From positions 19,204,822 to 19,268,821 of the forward strand of contig CAIIXF020000008.1 in the NCBI GenBank assembly GCA_903813345.2: a stretch of DNA of 64,000 bases. The letters run 5' to 3'. This document shows positions 48,001 through 57,947 of the stretch, piece after piece (positions within the stretch are counted from its first letter, which is position 1; the number at the start of each line of letters is the position of its first letter). The notes below the pieces were generated by a model. The model did not search any database and had not been told where the DNA came from. It saw only the letters and a program-made list of their open reading frames with translations. Source of the DNA: Owenia fusiformis. Lineage: Eukaryota > Annelida > Polychaeta > Sabellida > Oweniidae. The translations under genes and the position numbers were made by a program.

Positions 48001-48670
48001 TTTTTTAAATTCAAAGTACATGTACTCACAAACGTTACTGTTTTGACTATACTCATTACTGCATTGATCAAAACAAGAAACATTTTATTTTGAGTACTAC
48101 TGATGCAGAACTGTATGACTATAGGCAGTTTCATTTATGGTATATTTATGATCTGAGTGTGGCATGAACAAAGGGTTATGGCCTAAATAAATTACGTGTA
48201 CATTTTAGAATACATGTACATTAAAGGATGTTTATAACTATCTACATGTAGGCCTAGGCATTAGAAAACGTTAAAAAACGACTTTTGTTCAGAAATTTTA
48301 ATGAGTCTCCTCATTGGAATCCTTATTGTTTTCCAATTTTTCTCTCTTTCGATTAAGATGGAAGGTATGACTGTAGACCAAACCCGCAACTACCCTTGAA
48401 AATGAAATGGGACGAGAAATTTCCGGAATATCTGCTTTGTCTGATGTAACGTTACTGTCCATTCTAAAGCTACTAAACATGCCAGCTTATACTCACATCT
48501 TTCAGAAGTGTAACATCTCCGTGTGAAACTTCGTATATCTGCAGAGCACCTGTACCCCTGGCATGGTTGCCAAGGACAACAAATTTTGCACTGCAAGGAA
48601 TCCAACGCGTATCAAATAGAGTGTAGTTGAGTGATTTCTGCACGTGCGAAATTATTTGTGGCTTCTCCAT
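36024..48670 (-). CDS. WDR92: WD repeat protein 92 (Monad, DNAAF10)
   Basis: Eight exons on the minus strand (48670-48497, 47547-47447, 46836-46706, 45563-45462, 37410-37295, 37062-36928, 36602-36505, 36237-36024) join in phase into 356 residues; human WDR92 is 357. Hallmarks: [95 protein letters not shown] and the C-terminal [20 protein letters not shown]. The protein is a seven-blade WD40 propeller that works with the R2TP-like chaperone machinery in cytoplasmic pre-assembly of axonemal dyneins, so a motile-ciliated animal is implied. Intron 4 (8 kb) holds two tandem arrays and a zinc-finger gene on the other strand. A hAT-like MITE sits a few bases past the exon 2 donor. It is head-to-head with VPS39. 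Confidence 0.95.
37761..40059. mobile_element. Tandem-repeat element (about 6.5 x 338 bp) with GCTCACATGGTGA inverted ends
   Basis: The termini are exact 13-bp inverted copies: GCTCACATGGTGA (37761-37773) and TCACCATGTGAGC (40047-40059). Between them a 338-bp unit repeats; gctaggaaatggg starts at 37958, 38296, 38634, 38971, 39309 and 39656, plus a shortened unit at 39808. A gacagacggacg microsatellite precedes the right end (39979-40025). Units carry gcgagacaaaaatggcggcc-type sequence. It lies in WDR92 intron 4. The structure looks like a non-autonomous element that amplified an internal unit. Confidence 0.8.
40850..42030. repeat. Second tandem array (about 143-bp unit) with a nested MITE
   Basis: Units with aaaaatggtggccattttga occur near 40915, 41451, 41598, 41731, 41874 and 42013, joined by ccaaatccgtcaactggtat-type sequence. 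The unit is different from the 338-bp array but shares the ATGGNGGCCATTTT core. A MITE with 25-bp perfect TIRs interrupts it at 41000-41393. Confidence 0.8.
41000..41393. mobile_element. MITE with perfect AAAGGACGATTCTCGG-type TIRs
   Basis: aaggacgattctcggtttgg (41001) is exactly inverted at the right end (ccaaaccgagaatcgtcctt). The interior is itself a diverged tandem pair (gctaatatttttttc... and gctaatatttttttg...). Confidence 0.8.
42031..43571 (+). other. Region upstream of the zinc-finger ORF, possible TATA promoter
   Basis: TATAAATAG at 42136-42144 is followed about 30 bp later by a donor-like caaggtaagcc (42168-42178), so a short 5' exon spliced to the zinc-finger exon is possible but unproven. 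The rest is AT-rich and I recognise nothing else in it. Confidence 0.3.
43572..45029 (+). CDS. C2H2 zinc-finger protein with about 15 near-identical fingers
   Basis: Single-exon ORF of 485 residues from the ATG at 43572 (the frame is open a few codons further up without ATG). A short acidic N-terminus with a repeated [20 protein letters not shown]-type motif leads into one degenerate finger and then 15 C2H2 fingers of 28 residues (84 bp). The consensus is [11 protein letters not shown] then [17 protein letters not shown]. Linkers are TGAKDF or TGEKDF rather than TGEKPF. The second full finger reads [10 protein letters not shown] with an extra Cys-Ile. Recognition positions vary little (QSNE, QSAR, KSNE, HSAR, QSTE, QSNR). 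The stop TAA at 45027 falls inside the repeat where others have AAA. It lies in WDR92 intron 4 on the opposite strand. It is probably a DNA-binding protein; the target is unknown and expression is unproven. Confidence 0.8.
   Translation: MDTNTNELDVHENMDTTTNEMDVQTRKTQDGKKKHKNIICFEKCAHDSNRKQHYKIHTGEKNPKCDICLKAFTLSSALKIHYKIHTGEKDFRCDTCICSKAFVQNSNFKEHYKIHTGAKDFKCNICSKAFVQNSALKRHYKIHTGAKDFQCDICSKAFVQNSALKEHYKIHTGAKDFKCDICSKAFVQNSNLKKHYKIHTGEKDFKCDICSKAFVQDSTLKEHYKIHTGEKDFNCDICSKAFVQNSNLKEHYKIHTGAKDFKCDICSKAFVKNSNLKEHYKMHTGEKDFKCDICSKAFVHNSALKRHYKIHTGEKDFKCDICSKAFVQNSNLKEHYKIHTGAKDFKCDICSKAFVKNSNLKEHYKMHTGEKDFKCDICSKAFVHNSALKRHYKIHTGAKDFKCDICSKAFVQNSNLKEHYKIHTGAKDFKCDICSKAFVQNSNLKRHYKIHTGAKDFKCDICSKAFVQNSNLKEHYKIHTGKKDF
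45030..45299 (+). pseudogene. Decayed finger tail after the zinc-finger stop
   Basis: The same frame continues through three more C2H2-like units ([41 protein letters not shown]). It is broken by the TAA at 45027 (AAA to TAA in the repeat) and by a TGA near 45199 where a finger Cys codon TGT is expected, and it ends in a further TGA near 45297. These units are more diverged than those before the stop. Confidence 0.8.
47005..47426. mobile_element. hAT-like MITE with hairpin-bearing TIRs beside the WDR92 exon 2 donor
   Basis: Ends CAAACTCCCGTGCAGTG and CGAACTCCTATGCAGTG (inverse) are flanked by a perfect 9-bp direct repeat CAAATCACT (46996-47004, 47427-47435), of which 8 bp fits hAT. Just inside each end is a palindrome (GCAGTGATATATCACTGC; GCAGTGTCTATA...GACACTGC) followed by GGCGGGCAG, also inverted. 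No ORF. Confidence 0.85.
47650..48049. mobile_element. Uninterrupted long-TIR MITE (about 120-bp TIRs) in WDR92 intron 1
   Basis: CAGTCAAAACAGTAATGTTT at the left and its inverse at the right; the arms match for about 120 bp. The central part matches 25620-26655 without its two insertions and so serves as the empty-site reference. Confidence 0.85.
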
Positions 48671-48928
48671 TCCATAAAGTAACACGTTGACTTTGATATA
48701 AATTTAGATTCACGTGTGCATATACCGTTTTAATGAAATAAATCATAAAATATTTGAAAATTTTAAAAAATTCGATATCACAGGAACCGGAAGTAACTTA
48801 ATTTCCTCCTCGTTCGGAGAGTAAAAGTAAAATCATATGATCTGCATTTATATTCAGTTATTTAGTCTATTACTCACAGATGCATTCGTATACGATGTAG
48901 AATGTGATGTTAACTTATAAAAGAAACT
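48671..48928. promoter_or_regulatory. Bidirectional promoter region, WDR92 (-) / VPS39 (+)
   Basis: 258 bp separate the start codons. It contains CACGTG (48711-48716) and an ETS/GABP-type ACCGGAAGTA (48786-48795). Both are common in divergent housekeeping promoters. Confidence 0.55.
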
Positions 48929-51900
48929 ATGCACGAAGCATTCGAGGCAGCACCAATTTTGGAAAAGCTGCCACTAATCATTGAATCAATCACAAGTTAT
49001 GGTGAGCATTTTTCAGTTTCAACTTTTTTTTCATTTATTTCCTCATTCTGCAAATGTATCTAGGGCCTATATTTCTATTACATTATGTTCTTGCAGCTTT
49101 GATTATTTTTACTAGAAAAGTCACATGAACTTGGAATTTTTACTTGCAGCTAAAGTTGAGAACATAAATAATGACTAACACTTTGATTACTCGAGTCTCT
49201 AGCTTACAGCTAGACGAAACTTCATTGATTTCGTATGTACTGTGCTACACGCACCTACACGCACCTAGAACTCATTTTTAATAAATTTTATAAATATTTT
49301 TAAGAATATTAATCATATTTAGGATGAAGCGTTGCTTGTCTGGATTTAGATATTTCAAAATTTCATTTCGGAGTTTGACACATGGTGAAATTTTCTCGCT
49401 GTAGCTAAAAATGGCTTCCGGTTCTGGACATGAATAACATTTGAAATTATTCTCGCTTAAAGAAATCAAATATAACAATAGATTCAGACGGGGATGTGAG
49501 CTGATGTTCTTCAAATCTATACATAAAGGTATATTTCATATTATTATGCCATATTTACTGTGCGTGTGACACAATGATTTACAATATTTATAATACTAAG
49601 GCAGCTCAATCTTCCTCCTCAAAGCCAGAATATAGAGAAGGCTTTGGACCGAAGTAACACTTTGACATTCTGATTCTGTCGCACATGTAATAAATTCTTA
49701 CCTCAGTGCCCGCCTCAGTGTATTCAGTGCTTTATTTTCTCCGTCCTAGTAAGTCCAAATATAGTGGACTTTGTGTCCATAATGGCAAAGAGGAACTTAA
49801 AAATTTGAAGTGGATATTCACGACTCTTCAAATGTTGAGGTGATTTTCCCAGTTAGAGCCTGATTACGCTGCAAGGAGGATTGGCTCCCAGAATGCAGCT
49901 TGACATGTGCCAGCTTTTAAAATGCTGTTCCGCCATTTTGAAACCTGTCACAAATAAATAAGGTTAACTGATGTTGCGTTCTGGGAGTCAATCCTCCTTG
50001 GATCACAAACATGACGATTCATGAAAACATTCATTCGATTTGGTAGGAATTTATCCATCATTTACAGGTATGAAGCTTTGGATTCATTTATTGTGCTACT
50101 TAAAATGAACGGGAATTATTTTTCTACTGCTTGGGAGAGTTTGAGACACGGAATTTAGAATTTAGCTCATTGTGACAACTTTTGATGGTTGAGGTTTATT
50201 AATGTCTCCGACTTTAAATTATGACTTACACTTTGAAAAAGACATTCTGATTCTGTCGCACATGTAATAAATTCTTACCTCAGTGAATTAAGTGCTCTAT
50301 TTTCTCCATCCTGGAACGAACAAATATAGTGGAATTTTTGTCCATAATGATAATTAGGAACTTACAATTTTAAAGTGATATTCACATGTTAATGCCAATG
50401 CCATGTTAACATCAAATGTTGAGGTTATTTTGGAGCCAGATTATGCCGCAAGGAGGATTGGCTCCCAGAATGCAACATGACATGTGACAGCTTCCAAAAT
50501 GCAATTCCGCCATTTTGAAACCTGTCAAAAGTAAATAAGGTTAACTGATGTAGTCAATTCTCCTTGGATCACAATCACATGAAAACATTCGTTTTGATTT
50601 GGTAGGAATTTATTCATCATTTGCAGGTATGAAGCTTTGGATTCATTTATTGTGCTACTTAGCGTGAACAGAAATTATTTTTGTACCGTTTGGGAGGGTT
50701 TGTGACAACTTTTGATGGTTAAGGTTTATGTAAGTCTTCGAGTTTATTTAGTGTTTTAGTGATGCATGTTTTTGATGCATTAAATTAATGTGTTTCATAA
50801 GTATTCACCAGTGTCATTAATCAAAGACTTTACATTGATTAAGGGGTTTCCCTTTAAAGTGCATGCATTTATAAATAAATTGAGAATTAGATGAGTATAG
50901 ATCTACTGAAGAAAATGGAATCAGTAGTGATTTTAGCATTGGGGATTCAATTAGCAGATTTGGCTCACTGCACCTCTTCGGTTCATGGATATAATAAGTA
51001 ATTCATTCCAGGTTTATCAAAGCTCAAACAAAGAGTCAAACAGCATATTTAAATTGCATGGTCTGTGTACCCTTATACAAGTCTGTAACAAAACCTTATT
51101 ATCATGGTTTAACTCCCAAATGGGAAAAAGTTACAGACATTTTAAAAATTAGTGTTTTGTCAAAATAAAGTTCAATTTTACACCACATTACTAGTCAATG
51201 TGTCCCCCTTTGGCCATGTTAACAGCAGTAATTAGTGTCAGATACGACCTTAAAAGCCCTTCAAATAGGGGTGTGGAATTTCATAACCCTCTTAAGACCT
51301 GTGAAGGGACTTTAGAAGAGTTTCTTTAGAGTTTCTACCCTCACCGTTCTCTTTTTCCAGCTCAATATCCCTCCGACCCGAAAAAAATTGCTGCTGTAAA
51401 GAAGGCCCGGGAGGACACATTGACTAGTGATTTGGTGTAAAATTGAACTTAATTTTGACCAAACACTAAATTTTGAAATACCTGTAATTTTTCCATATTT
51501 GAGAGTTGAACCATGATACTTGGCGAATCAATGTTTTTTTGGATAAGCTTTAAAATGATATATGACACATACTATCACGACACTGGTATATGTCCACCTA
51601 GGGGGGGCCCATACTTTCGGGACACCCTGTATATAACGTAAGCTGCATTTGAAAATTACACTTTCACCTCAGTTATAAAAAACAGTCTTAACTCCCGTAT
51701 GGCCATTCTTTCAATGACATGAAATGTTATGTATGTTTTCAGATGACAAGCTGTTAGTAGGTACAAAGCAAGGCCATCTATTGGTCTATACTGTGTCTCC
51801 AATACCTGGTAATGAAACCAGTTTTAATGTGTCCTTGGAAAGGTCAAACAAGGCATTCTCAAAGAAACCCATAACTCAGGTAAAGAGCTGTTTGAAATTG

Positions 51901-54900
51901 AAGCAGATTTGGTGCTCTTTAGAAATGTTCACATTGATGCAGAATTCTCATTTTATATTTTTCTTATTGTTGCAAATAAATATACAGCATATTAAAACGT
52001 CAGGCCTGTTGCCAGCTTTTGCCAAAGTTTTTTGAAAAGTTCCAGGGGTTTCATAATTGACAATTTTGGCCAAAAACTACTTGAAAAGTGCCCAAAATGT
52101 TGAAAACTGCATAATTTTGAAGAATTTTTGACCAGAGGTGTCCGCTCAAACCCACCTGGCTAGAGTAGCCTAACCGTATTTAAATTTTTTTCATATACAT
52201 CAGACTTTCCTTTTAAGTACAATAAACATGTAATATTTGAGTACCTGACACATTAAAATACTAGTATCATAAATTGATATGTCACTGAAATAAATCTCTA
52301 AATATGTACACATATACATGTACACTGTACATGTATTTACTGTAATGTCCTTTGAAAATGTTTTGTAGTTGGTAGCAGTTCCAGAGGCTCAAATCCTCAT
52401 CAGCCTCTCAGGTAAGTTGTAATTTTTCATTCACCCAAACATACTGTAACTTATAAAATGTAACACCTTCCTAAGTGGAACACTAGTCCAGTAACCATAA
52501 AGTTATTAGAGAGCTTTCGATATAAGTTATTTGGTCAACTTGTACAAACTTGTACTTCTAAATAAAGATGGGTACAATTCATTAAAAAGCAGTTTCAAAT
52601 TGATTTAAGTGTGACAAGACCCTTTAAAATACAAAACAATTTATATTTAAAGCTCTCTATTGTAAAATGAACCTCTGTGAGTATACAGGGTGGGCCAATA
52701 AAATGCGTGATTTTATTTGATGATTACTACAAAATATATCATAGCTTTTTTATTAATGTAATTATCTCAATGTTTTATTGTATTTATTAAGGATGTCACT
52801 GGACAAAAATATTTCGGGGCGGGACGGGAATTATCCACTTTGGGACGGGACGGTAGGGGACAATTAAACCAATAAAATAGTTGAAAAGTTTAAAACAGTT
52901 CAGCAACTTACATTTTTCGCCTACTTCCGGTTATGCTTATGCAACGCGGATATTTTGAACGCCATAAGAGGGCTGCGCATGTTGCGTAAAAACTTGTAAT
53001 CTGAGATTAATTTTAAGTTGTTACCTTTCTCGCCAATGAAGTTCTTAATGTTATTGTTTAAATTAAAGCATATTTCAAAGGGAAACACTTTTATCGATAC
53101 AACTGCATGTTCCTGAATCTTCGTATATTATAATCACTCATAGTAATTGCCTCTAGATGGCATTTACGCATGAATCTAATCCGGCAGATAAGTTGTAAAT
53201 ACGAAAGACAATTCTAGTTTAGATCATAATCATTGTGCATTTGGGAAGTTTTAGGGTCATATACAGGAGAAATAGTATATCCTGAACATGAAACGAAATC
53301 TTCAGTACACGAGGGTTGTCCCGTCCCATTCCAAGACCAAAGTACCGAGGGATGGGACAATATCGGATCACACAATGTTATATTGTTTTGTGTGTTTCAG
53401 ATAATGTGGTCAGTGTGCATGACTTGACTGTGTTTGCACCAATATGTACAATAAACAAAAGTCGTGGTGCCACCCTCTTCGAAGTAGATGTGAAGGTTAG
53501 CATGAATAGTAAAATAATTGTTTATTTATAGAAAAGTAATATAGAGCAATATAAGTGTTTTCAAATGATCAATTGATAATTATCCATCAAAAACAATTAG
53601 ACCCAAGATTTTTCTCAAATGTAAAAAATCTGACTACCAATTTACCCTAAAAGTGTCAACAGCTGAAGAAGCAACTCCATATTCTATTTGAAATATCGGG
53701 GTGCAAATGAAATTTAAATTGTAAAAAAACATTTTCAATTTTGCCAAAGTTTCATCTTGATTGGTCAACATATGATAATTGTCACAAGTTCTAGTAGTAA
53801 AATGTTTTCTATTTTAGAAGCAGAAGTCTTTGACAGGAGATGTACAACATACAGTTAGGATGTGTGTCATTGTCAAAAGGAAGGTGCAGGTATGTAAATT
53901 CAATTCAGTTCAATTCAGCTTTATTTTCTAATATATAGTATTATTTACAAGGTTTTACATGACACCCTTGTGGGTGTATACAGTATAAAGAATATGTTGT
54001 TTGAATAGTAGGTATATGATAATCAGCTGATCCAATGATGAACACTAACTAAGACTAACTATAACTAGTACACATTCAAAAGAATCACTAACATTTTCAT
54101 GCATTTCAGGGATTTTAATTGGCATGAAACTATTTTTAAACTATATATTAAAGCATTTTTTTAAACTTTTAGATGCAGTATTAATGTTATTACACATGCC
54201 ATGTTATAATGGAGCCTTCATGTCACAATGTAAACATTTTTTTAACCAAGTACAGTTTTGACAACATGTCTATCCACTTCATTTCTTGTTCCACTCTAAC
54301 TTATTGTGTATTTTAAACATGACTTTGTTGTTGTATTTCAGTTGTATTATTGGAAGAATCGAGAGTTCCATGAGCTACAGCCAGACCTAGGGGTTCCAGA
54401 TCTACCTAAGGTGGCAGCCTGGTGTAAGGATTCAATATGCGTGGGCTTTAAGCGAGATTACTTCCTTATTATGGTAAATATACAGTAAAACTTGTTTGAG
54501 AGGATAACTGGTCATGAGACTGAATGATGTTCCACTTGCAGAGGTGTGCCAGATTAGACATTTACAAGTACTTTTAGTGAGCTTATGTGCAAGTTATACA
54601 AATTAAATGGGATGTAGAGACTTTTTTTTTTATTGATATACCCATACAGAAAGAAATATTCCATAATGTACAATATTTAATCTCATTTAATCTAATAATA
54701 TAGCACATAGGGCAACATTAGAAAACAACAAAAGAGACTTATAAAAGACTCACTAAAATGACACATTTCTTACTAGGTTGACACAGGGGGATACAAGGAG
54801 TTATTTCCAACTGGTAAATCAATGGAACCAAGGGTGACACGTCTTGATGATAATGGACTGGCTGTAGGGAGGGATGAACAGACAATATTTATTGACGCAG

Positions 54901-57747
54901 AAGGGAACCCCACAAAACGTTATGCATTAACATGGTCAGCTTTACCCCAAGTGTTAGTCAACCAACCCCCCTATGTGATAGCAGTATTACCAAAAGTCAT
55001 AGAGATACGCACTGTCGAGCCAAGACTTTTCATACAAAGTATTGAGGTCAACCAACCAAAGTTCATTTGTCATGGCAGGTAAGAGAGATATCATAGTTTT
55101 TATGTCATCTCCAAGAAATGGGGACATATTGTCAAACAAAAAGTTTTTATGACCATTATTTGCTGTTGGGGTCTGTTTTGGGGATCCTTAACTAATTGTT
55201 ATACATTTTAACCACTTGCAATAACCTACCATATGGTGACATTTTGTCAATGTTAACGCCCCTAGTTGTTATTCATATTAAAGATTAAATCGAGAGTTTT
55301 TTCTCTTAAGATGACAGAAAACACAAAAAGTATAATGTATAAGTGGTATTTAATCTGAGCGATTAATTTGCCAAATTGCCAAATTTTATCATTTTCCTAA
55401 TTTTAATTTTCCTAATGACAAGAAACTTCCCATTGGATAACATTATGAAGATAATATTCCCGACATTTAATTTTCCGAACCTGACAAAACTTATGCAATA
55501 GGCAAATTAAATGATGAGTCAAAATTACCACTTATACTATATTTGGAAGTTTCTATAATTACAGTTCTTCTTTATATAACTCAAACGTATTAGACTGAAT
55601 AAATGAATGAACCCTCAGTTCTTAATTTTATCTAGTTTCCCTGTATATTTACTTTTCTCCAGCAATCATGTCTATGTTGCATCAACCAATCACGTATGGA
55701 GGCTAGCAAGTACACCAATCACATCACAGATCAAGCAACTATTGCAGAATAAAGAGTTTGAACTTGCCTTACATTTAGCTGTGAGTAACCAGTGTTTGCT
55801 ATAAGGAAAGGGGTATTTGTCAGATTTGTACAAACCTCACGTCTGTTTGATACAAATGAATAATAAGAATAGAAATTGAGAACTAGATGAAAGACTAAAG
55901 ACAAAGATAAAGCTACTGTTGAGCCTTGAACACATTTTTAAGGCAATGCAGCTTAGGCTGTGTAAAGATTATTTTCCAATGACTTTCTACCTGTATTACC
56001 ATTATGTATCATTATAGAATATGACTCAAGAGGCTGACTCTGCCAGGGAGGGGAGGATACAACACATACAGACTCTCTATGCCTTTGATCTATTCTCCCA
56101 GCATAGATTTGAGGAATCTCTGCAAATGTTCACCAAACTGGGCACAGGTAAAAAAAAGTGAAATATTACAGATTCTCATGTTTAAAAGCAAAAAAGGGCT
56201 GTATGTAGATGAACTGAATTCTCTGAGGAGAATATACACCCAATTTTTACACAGAAATATGGAATGTGCATAATAGTTAATTGTCTTATTATTTCAGATG
56301 CCTCTCATGTAATAGGCCTCTACCCAAATCTGCTACCCCAAGATTTCCGCAACCAACTGGAGTACCCTGATAAACTACCAGACCTGGAAGGTGCTGAACT
56401 TGAGAAGGGACTCCTTGCCTTAATAGAGTATTTAACCACAGTAAGTCCATGTTAGCATACATGTATATCCATGTCCATGTTAGTATACATGTGCATCAAA
56501 AATGCTGGCTGACTAAACTTTCCATCCTTGGTCTGAGCATTTCATTGTATTCTGTAAGCAATGAAATTGAGAACATTTATGGAATGAAGAATGTGTCGGA
56601 TTGAATCAACCACTCATCCTTTGCAAACCTATCTTTGGAGTTGTTGAGACAACAGATTTTTATTTAATAAAGATAAGGAGTGAACATTAAGTGTGACTCT
56701 TACATTAAGACCCACCACTATTTCAACAACAGTGTCTTGTAACCAGTGGGTATCTAGCAGTGATGTGAATTATTCATGCATGCTGGATGGAATAACATTA
56801 AAACAGCCAATCAGATCCATTGTTCTTACAGTACAAGACCCTATTGTGTAAGTAGATAGGGGGGGGGTTCCATGGTCTTGAGGCAAGACTAATTAACTAA
56901 TTAAGTGGATGATGCAGCTTCAATGGTGGATGAAGTTTAAAAGTCGAAGCAAGAGTGTCGAGATCTGAGCCTTTGCTATACCTATTTGTCAAAATACAAT
57001 ATTTTGAGCCTTTATTACCTACCTGACAATTTTCACAAATAATCTGATTCAGAAAAGGAATGAGGTGATGAAGGAGATGAACAAGGAAATGGTCTCGTCA
57101 GCTATTGTGGAAGGAAGTGCAACTATAAAGTCAAAACGTCAACTCACTCAGATTCTTGACACCTCATTGCTCAAATGTTACTTGCAGGTCAGTATATTGG
57201 CTAAAATATCTAGGCACACACATTTTAACAGTATCATTATATTACCTCGGTCTTCATTAGCAGGGATGAATTGGTCTGCTGACTCCATCATGGATTCATC
57301 CTATTTTTCTGACTGAAAAAAGTTGATGATAGATAGTCCGAAACTTTTTTTTGACCCTCTGTAAGTATAATAAAGATGTAGTACATAATGTTATGTTGTA
57401 ATTGTAGACAAATGATGCCCTTAACTGGCCCCCTATTGTAATTGTAGACAAATGATGCCCTACTGGCCCCCTATTGTAATTGAAGACAAAAAGCCCCAGC
57501 GACCCCTTATTGCAATTGTAAAAATGATGCCCAAATGGCTCCTTCTTGTTGTAATTGCAGTTAGCCCCCTGTTCTTATTGTAAACAAATAATGCCCTAAT
57601 TGTAGACCAACGATGCCCTCGTGGCCCCTCTGTTGCGGCTTAAGGACAACAATTGTCACATAGAGGAGACAGAGAGAGTTCTCAAGAAGCACCAGAAATT
57701 CAGTGAGCTCATAATTCTCTATGAGAAGAAAGGATTACACAAAAAAG
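48929..57747 (+). CDS. VPS39: VPS39 (HOPS complex subunit), N-terminal 12 exons
   Basis: Exons 48929-49001, 51743-51879, 52369-52411, 53401-53495, 53818-53889, 54342-54473, 54777-55078, 55663-55780, 56018-56147, 56298-56440, 57053-57187 and 57606-57747 join in phase into about 507 residues. Markers: MHEAFEAAPILEKLPL, LLVGTKQGHLLVYTV, LYYWKNREFHELQPDLGVP, DSICVGFKRDYFLIM, YVIAVLPKVIEIRTVEPRL, VIGLYPNLLPQDFRNQLEYP, LLKCYLQ and HCHIEETERVLKKHQKFSEL. VPS39/Vam6 is the HOPS subunit that binds Rab7 for late endosome and lysosome fusion; it has an N-terminal CNH propeller and C-terminal clathrin-type repeats and RING. Human VPS39 is about 880 residues, so roughly the last 375 are not in the window. 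The exon 12 acceptor is preceded by decayed tandem copies of itself. Confidence 0.95.
49663..50740. repeat. 578-bp tandem duplication in VPS39 intron 1
   Basis: gacattctgattctgtcgca starts at 49663 and 50241, and similarity continues for about 500 bp with several indels. Each copy holds an inverted pair around aaggaggattggctcccaga (hairpin remnant). Confidence 0.85.
51085..51632. mobile_element. Mariner-like element remnant with long inverted arms
   Basis: 51090-51195 and 51411-51520 are inverted copies (ttacaccacattactagtca and its inverse). The right end reads ...gggacaccctgta, a common Tc1/mariner terminus. The left terminus is not found. Confidence 0.6.
52001..52170. mobile_element. CAGGCCTG-type MITE in VPS39 intron 2
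   Basis: CAGGCCTGTTGCCAGCTTTT start and cctggctagagtagcct end; the interior (ttttggccaaaaactacttg) matches the family at 30733 and 32161. Confidence 0.6.
52790..53390. mobile_element. Repeat with GGGACGGGACGG ends in VPS39 intron 3
   Basis: gggacgggaattatcc...gggacgggacgg near 52820-52850 and gttgtcccgtcccattcc near 53315-53330 are roughly inverted. It looks like a decayed transposon; the boundaries are uncertain. Confidence 0.4.
55338..55538. mobile_element. Small MITE with GTATAAGTGGTA ends in VPS39 intron 7
   Basis: gtataagtggtatttaatc and the inverse ...taccacttatac, with inverted aatttgcc segments inside; about 200 bp. Confidence 0.6.
57391..57640 (+). repeat. Array of decayed 3' splice site + exon-start copies before VPS39 exon 12
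   Basis: The module TGTAATTGTAG|ACAAATGATGCCC...TGGCCCCC recurs with AG at 57406-57407 and 57446-57447. Variants follow near 57484-57485 (aattgaag), 57511-57535 (AG lost), 57559-57560 (aattgcag) and 57579-57595, and the true acceptor is at 57604-57605 before ACCAACGATGCCC. The period is about 35-50 bp. In the VPS39 phase, use of the first two copies gives TNDAL followed soon by a stop. Confidence 0.85.
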
Positions 57748-57864
57748 GTGAAATAACAAAACATTCTTTATTTTTGTAGAATTACATTTTACTAGAAAAC
57801 AATAATCTGATTGTGTTGCTCTTTAAGTGTTTCAGTATTCATGGTTTCCATTGTCTCCAGCATA

Positions 57865-57870
57865 TTTATT
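57865..57870 (-). promoter_or_regulatory. Poly(A) signal of the three-death-domain gene
   Basis: AATAAA on the minus strand about 80 bp after the TAG stop at 57950-57948. Confidence 0.55.
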
Positions 57871-57947
57871 TAGGGATTGGTTTTTATGTCACCACCACAA
57901 GTAGTGACATATTGTTATAGTCTCCAACATTTTTTGGTTAGTCCTAG

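Noticed and set aside
57188-57605. Use of the upstream TNDAL copies as the true VPS39 exon 12 start
   Set aside because: In the required phase both intact upstream copies run into stop codons, while the last copy continues into the conserved APLLRL...HCHIEE sequence.
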